A stretch of DNA of 64,000 bases from Streptomyces tropicalis (GCF_029269835.1 NZ_JARJBB010000019.1:45454-109453), one strand, 5' to 3'; shown: positions 1 through 13,550, counted from the stretch's first letter. The notes: generated by a model not told the origin, from the letters alone. Program-made: numbers and translations.

Positions 1-1018
1 CGCACGCGGACACGACCGCCGGCAGCTCCCGGCCGCCGCCGCCGACGAAGACGGCGTCCGGGTCGTCGTCCAGCGTGTCCAGCGCCTCGGGAGCCGACCC
101 GTGCACCACGTGCAGGTCCACGCCGTGCGCGGCCGCGTTGGCGCGGATCCGCCCGACCCCGTCCGCGGCCCGTTCCACGGCGACGGCGGCGGCGCCGAGG
201 CGGGCGCACTCCACCGCCACGGAACCCGACCCGGCGCCGACGTCCCAGACCAGCTCGCCCAGCCGCGGCCCGAGCCGGGCCAGGGCCAGCGCCCGCACCT
301 CGAACTTCGTGATCATCGAGTCGCGGTGCTCGAAGGCGTCCTCCGGCAGCGCCCACCCGGCCGGTGCCGGGTCCGGCCCGGCCACCGTCCGCAGCGCGCC
401 GAGCGCGCGCGGCTCGTCCAGGCACAGCACCACGCTCACCGCGGAACCCCAGTCCCGGGCCGCGGCCCCGGCCGGCGTGACCCGCTCCACGCGCTCCGCT
501 CCCGGGTCGCCGAGCGCGGCCGCCACGACCAGCACCCGCCCCCCGCCGCCCGCGCCCGCGAGCGCGGCGCCCAGCTCGGCCGGACCGGCACCGGGCCCGG
601 TCAGCACGGCGACCTTCGGGTGCGCCCGGCAGGCGTTGACGGCGGTGCGCAGGTCGCGCCCGTGGGCGCTCACCACGACCGCGTCGTCCCAGGGCAGCCC
701 GGCGCGGGCGAACGCGGCGGCGACGGAGGAGACCCCGGGCCGCACGTCGAGCGCCGCGGGCCCGAACCGCTCGGCCAGCGCCCGCACGATCCCGAAGAAC
801 CCGGGGTCGCCGGAGGCCAGCACCGCCACCGGCCGGTGCGCGGCGGTGTACGTCCCGATCGCGTCGAGGGCGGGCGCCAGCGGGCCGAGCACGATCCGCT
901 CGGCCCGCTCCGGCAGCGCGGCGGCCCTCAGGTGCCGTGCTCCGCCGACCACCAGCTCCGCGTCGGGCGGCACCGCGGACGGGGGCGTCCCGGTGCCGGT
1001 GCCGATCACGGTGATCAT
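1..1018 (-). CDS. cobL: Precorrin-6Y C5,15-methyltransferase (decarboxylating), partial at window edge
   Basis: Acts late in corrin ring synthesis: it methylates C5 and C15 and decarboxylates the C12 acetate chain, using S-adenosylmethionine. About 339 residues are visible. The N-terminal half is a CbiE-type tetrapyrrole methylase (starts MITVIGTGTG; SGDPGFFG motif). The second half is a CbiT-type Rossmann methyltransferase with the SAM-binding motif WDVGAGSGSVAVE. The C-terminal end, roughly 70 residues by comparison with the usual length of about 410, lies outside the window. The ATG start overlaps the cobM stop as ATGA, so the two genes are probably translationally coupled. The fused CbiE-CbiT form is the usual one in the aerobic pathway. 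Confidence 0.93.
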   Translation of the reverse strand, partial: MITVIGTGTGTPPSAVPPDAELVVGGARHLRAAALPERAERIVLGPLAPALDAIGTYTAAHRPVAVLASGDPGFFGIVRALAERFGPAALDVRPGVSSVAAAFARAGLPWDDAVVVSAHGRDLRTAVNACRAHPKVAVLTGPGAGPAELGAALAGAGGGGRVLVVAAALGDPGAERVERVTPAGAAARDWGSAVSVVLCLDEPRALGALRTVAGPDPAPAGWALPEDAFEHRDSMITKFEVRALALARLGPRLGELVWDVGAGSGSVAVECARLGAAAVAVERAADGVGRIRANAAAHGVDLHVVHGSAPEALDTLDDDPDAVFVGGGGRELPAVVSAC

Positions 1019-1833
1019 GTGCTCGCACCCCGGCTGCGCAGCGCCCGGCGGGCCTCGGGGTCGGCCTTGCGGTAGCCGTGGAAGTGCCCCGGGTGGTAGA
1101 GGTGCGAGCGGGTGCCGCCGGCGGCGAGCGCCGGGCCGACCAGGAACAGCGTGTGCTTCCACAGCCGGTGCTGCTTGACCGTCTCCTCCAGCGTGCCGAC
1201 CGTGCACCGCACCATCAGCTCCTCCGGCCAGGTGGCCTGGTAGGCGACGACGACCGGGGTGTCGGTCGGATAGCCGCCCTCCAGCAGCTCCCGCACCAGC
1301 TGGCCGCTGCGGGCCGCCGACAGGAAGATCGCCATGGTGGTGCCGTGCCGGGCGAACTCGCGCACCTCCTCGCCGGGCGGCATGGGCGTCTTGCCGCCCC
1401 CGAGCCGGGTGAGGATCACCGACTGCGCGACCTCGGGCACGGTCAGCTCCCGCCCGGCCAGCGCGGCCACGGCGGAGAAGGCGGAGACCCCGGGCACGAC
1501 CTCGGTCGGGATGCCGAGGGCGGCGCACCGGTCGAGCTGCTCCTGGGTGCCGCCCCACAGGGCCGGGTCGCCGGAGTGCACGCGGGCCACCCGCAGTCCT
1601 TCGGCGTGCGCGCGCTCGTAGACGGCGACGACGTCCTCCAGCGACATGGCCGCGGAGTCCAGGACCTCCGCCTGCGGGCGCGCGTGGTCGAGGACCTCGG
1701 CCTGCACCAGGCTGGCCGCCCAGATCACGACGTCGGCCTCGGCGATCGCTCGGGCCGCGCGGAACGTCAGCAGGTCGGCGGCGCCGGGACCGGCGCCGAC
1801 GAAGGTCACCTTGCCGCGGGGGGCATCGGCCAT
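1015..1833 (-). CDS. cobM: Precorrin-4 C11-methyltransferase
   Basis: SAM-dependent methylase that adds the C11 methyl group to precorrin-4. The 272-residue protein has the family hallmarks: a glycine-rich N-terminus (VTFVGAGPGAADLLT), RVHSGDPALWG, and the VVPGVSAFSAVAA segment. I chose the ATG at 1833 because an AGAGGA ribosome site lies 8 nt upstream; an in-frame ATG at 1863 is possible but has no good site. It is first in a leftward cobM-cobL unit. The 95-bp gap to the divergent ZIP gene carries no B12 box, so this unit is not visibly under the riboswitch that heads the other cob operon. Confidence 0.93.
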   Translation of the reverse strand: MADAPRGKVTFVGAGPGAADLLTFRAARAIAEADVVIWAASLVQAEVLDHARPQAEVLDSAAMSLEDVVAVYERAHAEGLRVARVHSGDPALWGGTQEQLDRCAALGIPTEVVPGVSAFSAVAALAGRELTVPEVAQSVILTRLGGGKTPMPPGEEVREFARHGTTMAIFLSAARSGQLVRELLEGGYPTDTPVVVAYQATWPEELMVRCTVGTLEETVKQHRLWKHTLFLVGPALAAGGTRSHLYHPGHFHGYRKADPEARRALRSRGAST

Positions 1834-1875
1834 GGAGTCGGGTCCTCTCGTACGGAATGTCATGGTCTGGGCAGG

Positions 1876-1911
1876 TCGGACCGGGGCCGGATGTGCGCAA
1901 CCGGGGTCCGA
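1876..1911. promoter_or_regulatory. Inverted and direct repeats in the cobM/ZIP divergent promoter
   Basis: The 95-bp divergent region holds a 7-bp inverted repeat (TCGGACC at 1876-1882, GGTCCGA at 1905-1911) superimposed on two direct ACCGGGG copies about 20 bp apart (1880 and 1900). The arrangement resembles an operator for a dimeric regulator controlling either or both genes. No regulator is encoded next to it, and no known Zur, Nur or B12 motif was recognised. Confidence 0.3.
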
Positions 1912-1928
1912 TCGGATAGCAAGGGCCC

Positions 1929-2657
1929 ATGGCGGTCTTCGTCGCGCTCGGCGCGTTCCTGATGACGCTGGCCGGCGGCTGGACGGCACAGCGGGTGACC
2001 GATCGCCGTCACCTGGTCCTCGGACTGGCGGGCGGCCTGATGCTGGGCGTGGTCGGCCTGGACCTGCTGCCGGAGGCGCTGCGCGCCGCCGGCACCGAGG
2101 TGTTCGGTGTGCCCGCGGCCCTGCTGCTGTTCGTGGGCGGCTTCCTGCTGGCGCACATGGTGGAGCGGCTGCTGGCGGCACGGCAGGCCGCGCACGGCGC
2201 CGGGGAGCACAACCACCGGGCGCCCGAGGTGGGCCTGACCGCGGCCGCCGCGATGGTCGGGCACAGCGCCATGGACGGCGTGGCGATCGGCGCCGCCTTC
2301 CAGGTGGGCGGCGGCATGGGCCTCGCGGTCGCGCTCGCCGTGATCGCCCACGACTTCGCGGACGGCTTCAACACCTTCACGCTCACGAGCCTGTACGGCA
2401 ACGAGCGCCGCCGGGCGGTCGGGATGCTGTTCGCGGACGCGCTGGCACCGGTGGCCGGCGCGGCCTCCACCGCGTTCCTCACCATCCCGGAGTGGTTCCT
2501 CGGCGGCTATCTCGGGCTCTTCGGCGGAGTGCTGCTCTACCTGGCCGCCGCGGAGATCCTGCCCGAGGCCCACCACGAGCACCCGGCCCGCTCGACCCTG
2601 CTGTGCACGGTCGCCGGCGCGGCCTTCGTCTGGCTGGTGGTGGGCCTCGCGGCATGA
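1929..2657 (+). CDS. ZIP-family divalent metal transporter
   Basis: Integral membrane protein of 242 residues that should move a divalent metal into the cytoplasm. ZIP signatures in the core helices are clear: HSAMDGVAIGAAF (about 116-128), AHDFADGFNTF (about 139-149) and EILPEAHHEH near the C-terminus, supplying the His/Asp/Glu metal ligands. A short histidine patch (GEHNH) sits in the cytosolic loop before the core. The gene is embedded between cobM (divergent) and cobI (tail to tail, 17 bp apart). That context suggests cobalt, but the substrate cannot be read from sequence. It could equally be a zinc or iron carrier. The ATG at 1929 has only a close AAGGG upstream. Confidence 0.88.
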   Translation: MAVFVALGAFLMTLAGGWTAQRVTDRRHLVLGLAGGLMLGVVGLDLLPEALRAAGTEVFGVPAALLLFVGGFLLAHMVERLLAARQAAHGAGEHNHRAPEVGLTAAAAMVGHSAMDGVAIGAAFQVGGGMGLAVALAVIAHDFADGFNTFTLTSLYGNERRRAVGMLFADALAPVAGAASTAFLTIPEWFLGGYLGLFGGVLLYLAAAEILPEAHHEHPARSTLLCTVAGAAFVWLVVGLAA

Positions 2658-2674
2658 GCCGCGGCCGCCGCCGC

Positions 2675-3406
2675 TCACAGCTTGCCGCCCCGGCCGCCGT
2701 CGCGGCGCGCGGGCGCGATGAGCGTGGACAGGTACGGCAGGGCCGTGCCGCCGAGGTCGGCGGCCGGCCGGATCGACTCCTCCGGCAGCCCCAGCGCCGA
2801 CCCCCACACCGCGTCCCCGAGCCGCCCGGTCTCCCGCAGCGCCTCGGCGACCTCGGCCGCCTGCCGGCCGAACTTGTAGGCGACCACCGTGCCCGGACCG
2901 GCCAGTGCGTCCCTCAGCACGGCGGACCCCGCGGTCACCGGTACCAGGGTCAGCGGCTCGGTGCCCTCGGTGAGGACCGCCCCGGACCGGGCCGCCAGGT
3001 CCTGCATCGCGGTGATCCCGGGCACGGTCTCCACCGCGCACCCGGGCACGGTTGCGGTGACGGTGTGCGCGAGGTACGTGAAGGTGGAGTACACGTTGGG
3101 GTCCCCGATGGTGGCGAAGGCGACCGTGCGGTCCTGCCCGAGCAGGCCCGCGACCCGCTGCCCGGCGGCGTCCCAGGCGGCCTCCCGGCGCGCCCGGTCG
3201 GTCCGCTCGTTCAGCGCGAACACCACCCGCAGCACCTTCTCCGCAGGCACGTAGTGCAGCACCGTCGCCTCGGCCCGCCCGCGCTCCAGGGTGTCCATGA
3301 CGGGCACCACGACGACGTCCGCCGCGCGCAGCGCGTTGACACCCTTGACGGTGACCAGTTCCGGATCACCCGGACCGACCCCGACTCCGACCAGCCTGCT
3401 GCTCAT
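2675..3406 (-). CDS. cobI: Precorrin-2 C20-methyltransferase
   Basis: Commits uroporphyrinogen-derived precorrin-2 to the corrin branch by methylating C20. At 243 residues it fits the CobI/CbiL family. The N-terminal LVGVGVGPGDPELVTVKG loop, the ATIGDPNVYSTF motif and the ETVPGITAMQDLAA segment mark the tetrapyrrole methylase fold. The ATG overlaps the cobB stop as ATGA. It is the last gene of the leftward cobD-to-cobI operon and ends tail to tail with the ZIP gene. The precorrin-3 enzymes CobG/CobJ are not in this window. Confidence 0.93.
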   Translation of the reverse strand: MSSRLVGVGVGPGDPELVTVKGVNALRAADVVVVPVMDTLERGRAEATVLHYVPAEKVLRVVFALNERTDRARREAAWDAAGQRVAGLLGQDRTVAFATIGDPNVYSTFTYLAHTVTATVPGCAVETVPGITAMQDLAARSGAVLTEGTEPLTLVPVTAGSAVLRDALAGPGTVVAYKFGRQAAEVAEALRETGRLGDAVWGSALGLPEESIRPAADLGGTALPYLSTLIAPARRDGGRGGKL

Positions 3407-4749
3407 GACGTCCGGCACCTCTCCACGAACCGACGGGCGACACCGGGCGCCGACGCCCAGTGCGTGTGCAGATAGCTCGCGTGCACCCCCTGCTGCACGA
3501 ATCCCTCGACCCGCGGCCGGGGGGCCCGCACCCCCCAGGCGGGGGCCGTCCCCGCGCCCGGCTCGACGACGGTGCGGTGGAATTCGTGCCCCCGCATCCG
3601 CTCCCCGGCGGCGGTGAGCACGCTGTCGCCGACGGCCACCGCGTCCCGGTAGCCGAGGGTGAGCCGCTCGCTCATGCGGGCGGAGGCGTCCAGCACCCCG
3701 CACATGGGCTGCCCGTCCAGCTCCTGGCACAGGTAGAGCAGCCCCGCGCACTCGGCGGCCACCGGAGCGCCTGAGCGGGCCAGCGCGGCGACCTGGGCGC
3801 GCAGCGCCTCGTTGGCCGACAGCTCGGCCGCGTACATCTCCGGGAAGCCGCCGCCGACGACCACCCCGCGGGCGCCGTCGGGCAGCCGCTCGTCCCGCAG
3901 CGGGTCGAAGGGGACGACCTCGGCACCGGCGGCGGCGAGCAGTTCGGTGTGCTCGGCGTAGGAGAAGGTGAAGGCGGGGCCGCCCGCGACGGCGACCACC
4001 GGGCGCGGGCCCGCCCCGGCCGTGGGGGGCTCCCACGGCGCGTCGGCCAGGGCCGTGGCGCTGCGCGCCAGCGCGGTCAGCGCCGTCAGGTCGCAGCCCG
4101 CCTCCACCTGTGCGGCCATCGCCGCGACGGCGTCCACCGCGGCCGCCCGCCGCTCCGCCACCGGCACCAGGCCCAGGTGGCGTGAGGGGGTGTCGACCTG
4201 CGGTGCGCGGCGCAGCACGCCCAGCACCGGCACCCCGGACGCGTCCAGGGCCTCGCGCAGCAGCTCCTCGTGCCGCCCGGAGGCGACCTTGTTCAGGATC
4301 ACGCCCCCGATCCGCACCTGCGGGTCCCAGGACGCGAAGCCGTGCACCAGCGCGGCCACCGACCGGGACTGCGAGGAGGCGTCCACGACGAGCACCACCG
4401 GCGCCCGCAGCAGCTTGGCCACCTGCGCGGTGGACGCCAGCTCGCCCTCGCCGGCGGCCCCGTCGTACAGGCCCATGACCCCCTCGACGACGGCGATGTC
4501 GCAGCCCCGCGCCCCGTGCAGGAACAGCGGCGCGACCAGGTCCGGCCCGCACAGGTAGGCGTCCAGGTTGCGCCCGGTGCGCCCGGTGGCGAGCGCGTGG
4601 TACCCGGGGTCGATGTAGTCCGGGCCGACCTTGTGCCCGGACACGGCGAGCCCCCGCCGGGCGAGGGCGGCCATCAGCCCGGTGGCCACGGTGGTCTTGC
4701 CGCTGCCGGAGGACGGCGCGGCGACCACCAGCCGGGGCACGGACGTCAC
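3403..4749 (-). CDS. cobB: Cobyrinic acid a,c-diamide synthase
   Basis: Amidates the a and c acetate side chains of (hydrogeno)cobyrinic acid with glutamine and ATP. The 448-residue protein has an N-terminal dethiobiotin-synthetase-like ATPase domain with the P-loop SSGSGKTTVATG near residue 14, and a C-terminal class I glutamine amidotransferase domain with the nucleophile in AAECAGLLYL and a late catalytic His in SYLHTHW. The GTG start is fixed by a GTGA overlap with the cobO stop, and the stop overlaps the cobI start. The same family is called CbiA in the anaerobic pathway. Confidence 0.93.
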   Translation of the reverse strand: MTSVPRLVVAAPSSGSGKTTVATGLMAALARRGLAVSGHKVGPDYIDPGYHALATGRTGRNLDAYLCGPDLVAPLFLHGARGCDIAVVEGVMGLYDGAAGEGELASTAQVAKLLRAPVVLVVDASSQSRSVAALVHGFASWDPQVRIGGVILNKVASGRHEELLREALDASGVPVLGVLRRAPQVDTPSRHLGLVPVAERRAAAVDAVAAMAAQVEAGCDLTALTALARSATALADAPWEPPTAGAGPRPVVAVAGGPAFTFSYAEHTELLAAAGAEVVPFDPLRDERLPDGARGVVVGGGFPEMYAAELSANEALRAQVAALARSGAPVAAECAGLLYLCQELDGQPMCGVLDASARMSERLTLGYRDAVAVGDSVLTAAGERMRGHEFHRTVVEPGAGTAPAWGVRAPRPRVEGFVQQGVHASYLHTHWASAPGVARRFVERCRTS

Positions 4750-5354
4750 CACTCGATGCCCCTCTGGCCCTTCTGCCCGGCGTCCATCGGGTGCTTGACC
4801 TTGGACATGTCGGTGACCAGGTCCGCGAAGCTGACCAGCCGCTCCGGCGCGTTGCGCCCGGTGATCACCACGTGCTGGGTGCCCGGCCGCTGCCGCAGCA
4901 CCTCCACGACCTCGTCGGTGTCGATCCAGCCCCAGTGCATCGGGTACGCGAACTCGTCGAGCACGTACAGCGTGTACGTCTCGGCGGCCAGGTCCCGCTT
5001 GACCTGCTCCCAGCCCTCGCGGGCCTTCTCCTCGTTGGTCGCGTTGTCGCCCTGGAGGCCGCGCTGCACCCACGACCAGCCCTCGCCCATCTTGTGCCAG
5101 TCGACGGTGCCGCCCTGCCCGGAGGCGCCCAGCACGCGCAGCGCGTTCTCCTCGCCGACCTTCCACTTGGCCGACTTCACGAACTGGAACACCCCGATCG
5201 GCCAGCCCTGGTTCCAGGCGCGCAGCGCCAGTCCGAAGGCGGCCGTCGACTTGCCCTTGCCGATGCCGGTGTGCACCACGACGAGCGGGCGGTTGCGCCG
5301 CTGGCGCGTCGTCAGACCGTCGTCCGGCACCACACTCGGCTGTCCCTGCGGCAT
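4746..5354 (-). CDS. cobO: Cob(I)yrinic acid a,c-diamide adenosyltransferase
   Basis: Attaches the 5'-deoxyadenosyl group to cobalt, giving the adenosylated corrinoid. It is a 202-residue CobA/CobO-type enzyme with the P-loop GIGKGKST at residues 30-37 and the conserved segments VLDEFAYPMHWGW and ITGRNAPE. The ATG overlaps the preceding chelatase stop as ATGA, and its own stop overlaps the cobB GTG. Placement between metal insertion (cobN and the chelatase subunit) and amidation (cobB, cobQ) fits the aerobic order of reactions. Confidence 0.95.
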   Translation of the reverse strand: MPQGQPSVVPDDGLTTRQRRNRPLVVVHTGIGKGKSTAAFGLALRAWNQGWPIGVFQFVKSAKWKVGEENALRVLGASGQGGTVDWHKMGEGWSWVQRGLQGDNATNEEKAREGWEQVKRDLAAETYTLYVLDEFAYPMHWGWIDTDEVVEVLRQRPGTQHVVITGRNAPERLVSFADLVTDMSKVKHPMDAGQKGQRGIEW

Positions 5355-7434
5355 CACGCGGCCCTCCTGCCGTTGCCGAAGCCCTGCACGTCCCTCACCA
5401 GACCGGCGATGCTGTCGGCCCGCAGTTCGTCCAGCGTCACCGCGGTGCCGCCGAGCCCGTCCGCCAGCCGCCGCGCGAGCCCCAGCCGCACCGGCCCCGA
5501 CTCGCAGTCCACGACCACCGACGCGATCTGCTCGGCCGCGAACAGCGCGGCCGCACGCGCCGCCGCCCCGGAACCGGAGGCCGCCCGGCCCCCGTCCCGG
5601 CCGGCGGAGCCCCGCGGCTCCGGCGCGTCCGTGGCCCGCCCGTCCGTCACCACCACGACCAGCGGCCGGCGCGCCGGGTCCCGCATCCGTTCCACCCGCA
5701 GCACGTCGTGCGCCCGCAGCAGGCCCGCCGCGAGCGGGGTGCGCCCGCCGGTCGGCAGCGACCCGAGGCGGGCCGCGGCCGCGTCGACCGACGACGTCGG
5801 CGGCAGCGCGACCTCGGCGGTCCGCCCCCGGAACGTCACCAGCCCCACCTTGTCGCGCCGCTGGTAGGCGTCCAGCAGCAGCGACAGCACGGCACCCTTC
5901 ACGGCGCCCATCCGCTGCCGGGCCGCCATCGAGCCGGAGGCGTCGACCACGAACAGCACGAGATTGCCCTCGCGGCCCTCCCGGGTCGCCTGCCTCAGGT
6001 CGTCCCGGCGCACCACGAGCCCCGGCCCCGACCGGCCCCGGACCCGCTGGTGCGGCGCGGCCGCCCGCACGGTGGCCGCCAGGTGCAGCCTGGTCAGCGT
6101 CCCGCGGGGCCGCCGGGCGCCGGTGGTGCGCCCGTGCTCGGTGCGGGCGCGGGAGCGCCGGCCCGTGGCACCCTCGCCGATGCCGGGCACGCTCAGCACC
6201 CGGGTGCGGAAGGGCTCGGCGGCCCGCGCGGGCGCCTGCTCGGCCGCGCCGCCGGAGGGCTGCGGCTCCCCGCCCTCCGCGGCCTCGGGGCGGGCGGCAC
6301 CGTCGCCGTCCGCGGGCCCCGTGCCGGGCTCGGGCCGGCCGCCGCCCCCGCCCGGACCGGGGCCGTCGTCGTCCCCGTCGTCCCCGGTCTCCTCGCTGCC
6401 CCCGTCGGTGCCGTCGTTCCCGTCGGGACCGGAGAACTGCTCCAGCGTCTCGTCCAGCTTGTCCTCGTCCAGCCCCGGCGCGTCGAACGGGTTGCGCCGG
6501 CGCCGGTGCGGCAGCGCGAGCAGCGCGGCCTGCCGGACGTCCTCGGCGAGCACGTCCGTCCGGCCCGCCCACGCCGCGAGCGCCGTCGCGGTCCGCGCCA
6601 TCACGATGTCGGCGCGCATCCCGTCCACCTCGAAGGCCGCGCAGGTCGCGGCGATCTGCCGCAGCGCCCCGTCGCCGAGCCGCACCCGCGGCAGCAGTGC
6701 GCGCGCCGCCACGACCCGAGCCCGGACCGCGGCCTCCTCCTCGGCCCAGCGGGCGGCGAAGCCCGCCGGGTCGTCGTCGTACGCCAGCCGCCGCCGCACG
6801 ACCTCGACCCGCTGGTCCGGCTCCCGCGAGGCCGCGACCTCCACGGTCAGCCCGAAACGGTCGAGCAGCTGCGGACGCAGCTCGCCCTCCTCCGGGTTCA
6901 TCGTGCCCACGAGCAGGAAGCGTGCCGCGTGGCGCACCGAGACGCCCTCGCGCTCCACGTACGAGGCGCCCATCGCCGCCGCGTCGAGGAGCAGGTCGAC
7001 CAGGTGGTCGTGCAGCAGGTTGACCTCGTCGACGTACAGGATCCCGCGGTGCGCGTCGGCCAGCAGGCCCGGCTCGAAGGCCTTCACGCCCTCGGCGAGC
7101 GCCCGCTCGATGTCGAGGGCGCCGACCAGCCGGTCCTCGGACGCGCCGACCGGCAGCTCCACCATCCGCGCCGGACGGGAGACGTACGCCCCCGGCGCGT
7201 GCGGGCCGTCCGGGCAGCCCGGGTCGGGTGCCCCGGGGTCGCAGGAGAACCGGCACCCGGAGACCACGTCCACCTCCGGCAGCAGCGCCGACAGCGCCCG
7301 CACGGCGGTGGACTTGGCGGTGCCCTTCTCGCCGCGCACCAGCACCCCGCCGACCGCGGGGGACACCGCGTTCAGCAGCAGCGCGAGCCGCAGGTCGTCC
7401 TGGCCGACCACGGCCGTGAAGGGAAAGGGGATGC

Positions 7435-7438
<4 letters not shown>
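5354..7438 (-). CDS. Cobaltochelatase AAA+/VWA subunit (fused magnesium-chelatase I/D type)
   Basis: ATPase partner of CobN for inserting cobalt into hydrogenobyrinic acid a,c-diamide. One 694-residue chain combines two parts that are separate (ChlI and ChlD, or CobS and CobT) in many organisms. The N-terminal AAA+ module has Walker A GEKGTAKST at about 36-44, Walker B GILYVDEVN, and the MNPEEGELRPQLLDRFG sensor region. The C-terminal von Willebrand A domain has the MIDAS motif VVDASGSM. A linker of roughly 100 residues, rich in Asp, Glu, Gly and Pro, joins them. The GTG start overlaps the cobN stop as GTGA. Fused ChlID-like proteins next to cobN are known in actinomycetes. Confidence 0.9.
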
Positions 7439-11084
<3,646 letters not shown>

Positions 11085-11088
<4 letters not shown>

Positions 11089-12593
11089 GCGGGCGCTCCC
11101 GGGGGGATGAAGGGCAGTCCTTGCGGCGCGCCGGACTCGATGAGCCGCCACAGCGCGTCGGTGTCCGCGTGCTGTTCGATCAGGTCGCCGAGCAGGTCGA
11201 GCTGCTCCTCGCGCAGCGCGGCGAACGAGGTGTCCGGGGCCGGGACGAAGCGGCGGCCCGCGGCGGCCGCCACCTCGCGCAGGAAGGCCCGCCGGAAGGC
11301 GTCGGACTCCAGCGCGCCGTGCCAGTGCGTGCCCCAGGTCCGGCCGGACCGGCACCCCCCGAGGAAGGGCTCACCGCCCAGGACGTCGGCGACGCCGTGA
11401 TGGATCTCGTAGCCCTCGACGGGCGCGCCGAGCGCTTCGCCGGACGGCCGGGCGAGGGTCTTCCCGCGGGCGAACCGCACCCGCACCGGAAGGACGCCGA
11501 GCCCGTCCACGTGCCCCTGGCGGCTCTCGACGTCGTCCTCGATGTGCTCGCCGAGCATCTGGAAGCCGCCGCAGATGCCGAGGACCGGCCGGCCCTCCGC
11601 GGCCCGCCGGACGACCGCCTCCGCCAGGCCCCGCTCGCGCAGCCACTGGAGGGCGCGGACCGTGCCGCGGGTGCCCGGCAGCACGACCAGGTCGGCGTCG
11701 GCGAGTTCCTCGGGCCGGTCCACGAACCGCACCACGACGCCCGGTTCGGCGGCCAGCGCGTCCACGTCGGTGAAGTTTGACATCAGCGGCACCGCGCAGA
11801 CGGCGACCCGCAGCACCTCCTCGCCGACCGGCGGCGCCACCGCGGACTCCCGGACCGTGCCCCGGAGCGAGACGCGCAGGCCGTCCTCCTCGTCGATGCC
11901 GAGCCCGTGCCGGAACGGCAGCACCCCGTAGGTGTGCCGCCCGGTCAGCCCGTGCAGCATCTCCAGACCCGGCTCCAGCAGCGAGACGTCCCCGCGGAAC
12001 TTGTTGACCAGGAATCCGGCGATCAGCTCCTGGTCCCCGCGCGACAGCAGGGCGACGGTGCCGAAGAAGGACGCGAAGACGCCGCCGCGGTCGATGTCGC
12101 CGACGACGAGCACCGGAAGTCCCGCGGTGCGGGCGATGCCCATGTTGACGATGTCGGTGCGGCGCAGGTTGATCTCCGCCGGGCTTCCCGCGCCCTCGCA
12201 GATCACCGCGTCGTGGGTGGCGCGCAGTTCGGCGAGGCAGTCCAGGACCGTGCCCAGCAGCTGCTGCTGGCGCCCGCCGTGGTAGCCGCGGGCGCTCAGC
12301 TCGCCGACGGGGCGGCCGAGCAGCACGACCTGGCTGCTCCGCTCGCCGCCCGGCTTGAGGAGGACCGGGTTCATCAGCGCGGTGGGCTCCAGCCGGCACG
12401 CCTGGGCCTGCATGGCCTGCGCCCGCCCGATCTCCGCGCCCTCGCGGGTGACGAAGGAGTTGAGGGACATGTTCTGCCCCTTGAACGGCGCGACCTTGAC
12501 CCCCTGCCGTGCGAGCCACCGGCAGATCCCGGCGGTGACGACGCTCTTGCCGGCGTCGGAGGTGGTGCCGGCGACGAGGAGACCGCCGCTCAT
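11085..12593 (-). CDS. cobQ: Cobyric acid synthase
   Basis: Amidates the b, d, e and g side chains of adenosylcobyrinic acid a,c-diamide using glutamine and ATP. The 502-residue protein starts MSGGLLVAGTTSDAGKSVVT, with a dethiobiotin-synthetase-like nucleotide-binding loop, continues with the conserved APFKGQNMSLNSFVT block, and ends with a glutamine amidotransferase domain (nucleophile in VLGICGGFQMLG, His in GYEIHHG). The ATG at 12593 overlaps the cobD stop as ATGA. It lies second in the operon. Confidence 0.96.
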
Positions 12594-13546
12594 GACGTAC
12601 GTCCCTTCCCGAGGATCCTGCGGACGGCGAAGCGCCCGGCCGTGCCGGCGCCGAGCGCGAGCAGGCCCACCCGGCGGGAGAGCCGTACGGCCCGTTCGAT
12701 GTCGGCGCTCCGCACGGCGCGTCCGGGGCCGTTGAGCACCGGCCGGTGCTCCACGCGCCCCCCGTACGAGAGGGTGCCGCCGAGCCGCACGCCGAGCGCC
12801 CCGGCGAACGAGGCCTCCACGGGACCGGCGTTGGGGCTGGGATGCCGGGCGGCGTCGGCCCGCCAGGCCCGCACCGCGGCGCGCGGGTCGGGGCCCGCGA
12901 CGGCGGCCAGCGCGGCGGTGAGGCGGGCCCCGGGCCAGCCGGCGGCGTCGTCCAGGCGGGCGGCGGCCCAGCCGAAGCGCCGGTAGCGCGGGGACCGGTG
13001 GCCGACCATGGCGTCGAGGGTGTTGACGGCGCGGAAGCCGAGCAGACCGGGCACGCCGGCGGCGGCCCCCCACACCAGGGCGCCGACCACGGCGTCGGAG
13101 GTGTTCTCGGCGACGGACTCCACCACCGCGCGGGCGATGCCGTCGGCGTCGAGGGCGTGCGGGTCCCGGCCGCACAGGTGGGGCAGCCGCGCCCGCGCCG
13201 CGGCCAGGTCGCCCGCGTCCAGCGCCCGTCCCACGGCGCGCGCCTCCCGGGCCAGCGAGGTGCCGCCGACGACGGCCCAGGTCGCGGCGGCGGTCAGTGC
13301 GGCGGAGGCGGCGGGGGAGCGGCGGACGGCGGACGCGGCGAGCGAGGCCGAGGCCACGGTGGCGCCCACGCACACGGCGGTGTGCAGGACGCCCCAGCCC
13401 CGGTGGTCCCGCCACAGCGCGTGCTCCACGGCGCCCGCGGCCCGTCCGAACGCGGCGACCGGGTGCCCGCGGCGGGGATCGCCGAGGAGCAGGTCGCCGA
13501 GGAGGCCGGCAGCGGCGCCGTACGCGAAGACGCGGTCGGCACCCAT
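12590..13546 (-). CDS. cobD: Adenosylcobinamide-phosphate synthase (CbiB/CobD type)
   Basis: Membrane enzyme that couples the aminopropanol arm to adenosylcobyric acid. The 318-residue protein has several hydrophobic segments and the family motifs GDPRRGHPVAAFG (about 24-36), ESVAENTSDAVVGAL and AVNTLDAMVGHRS. I chose the ATG at 13546 because homologous proteins begin at this point. The frame stays open upstream through the riboswitch, but that stretch has no protein character. No strong ribosome site precedes the ATG, and a short upstream ORF stops 4 nt before it. It is the first gene of the leftward cobD-cobI operon under the B12 riboswitch. Confidence 0.92.
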   Translation of the reverse strand: MGADRVFAYGAAAGLLGDLLLGDPRRGHPVAAFGRAAGAVEHALWRDHRGWGVLHTAVCVGATVASASLAASAVRRSPAASAALTAAATWAVVGGTSLAREARAVGRALDAGDLAAARARLPHLCGRDPHALDADGIARAVVESVAENTSDAVVGALVWGAAAGVPGLLGFRAVNTLDAMVGHRSPRYRRFGWAAARLDDAAGWPGARLTAALAAVAGPDPRAAVRAWRADAARHPSPNAGPVEASFAGALGVRLGGTLSYGGRVEHRPVLNGPGRAVRSADIERAVRLSRRVGLLALGAGTAGRFAVRRILGKGRTS

Positions 13547-13550
13547 CGGT

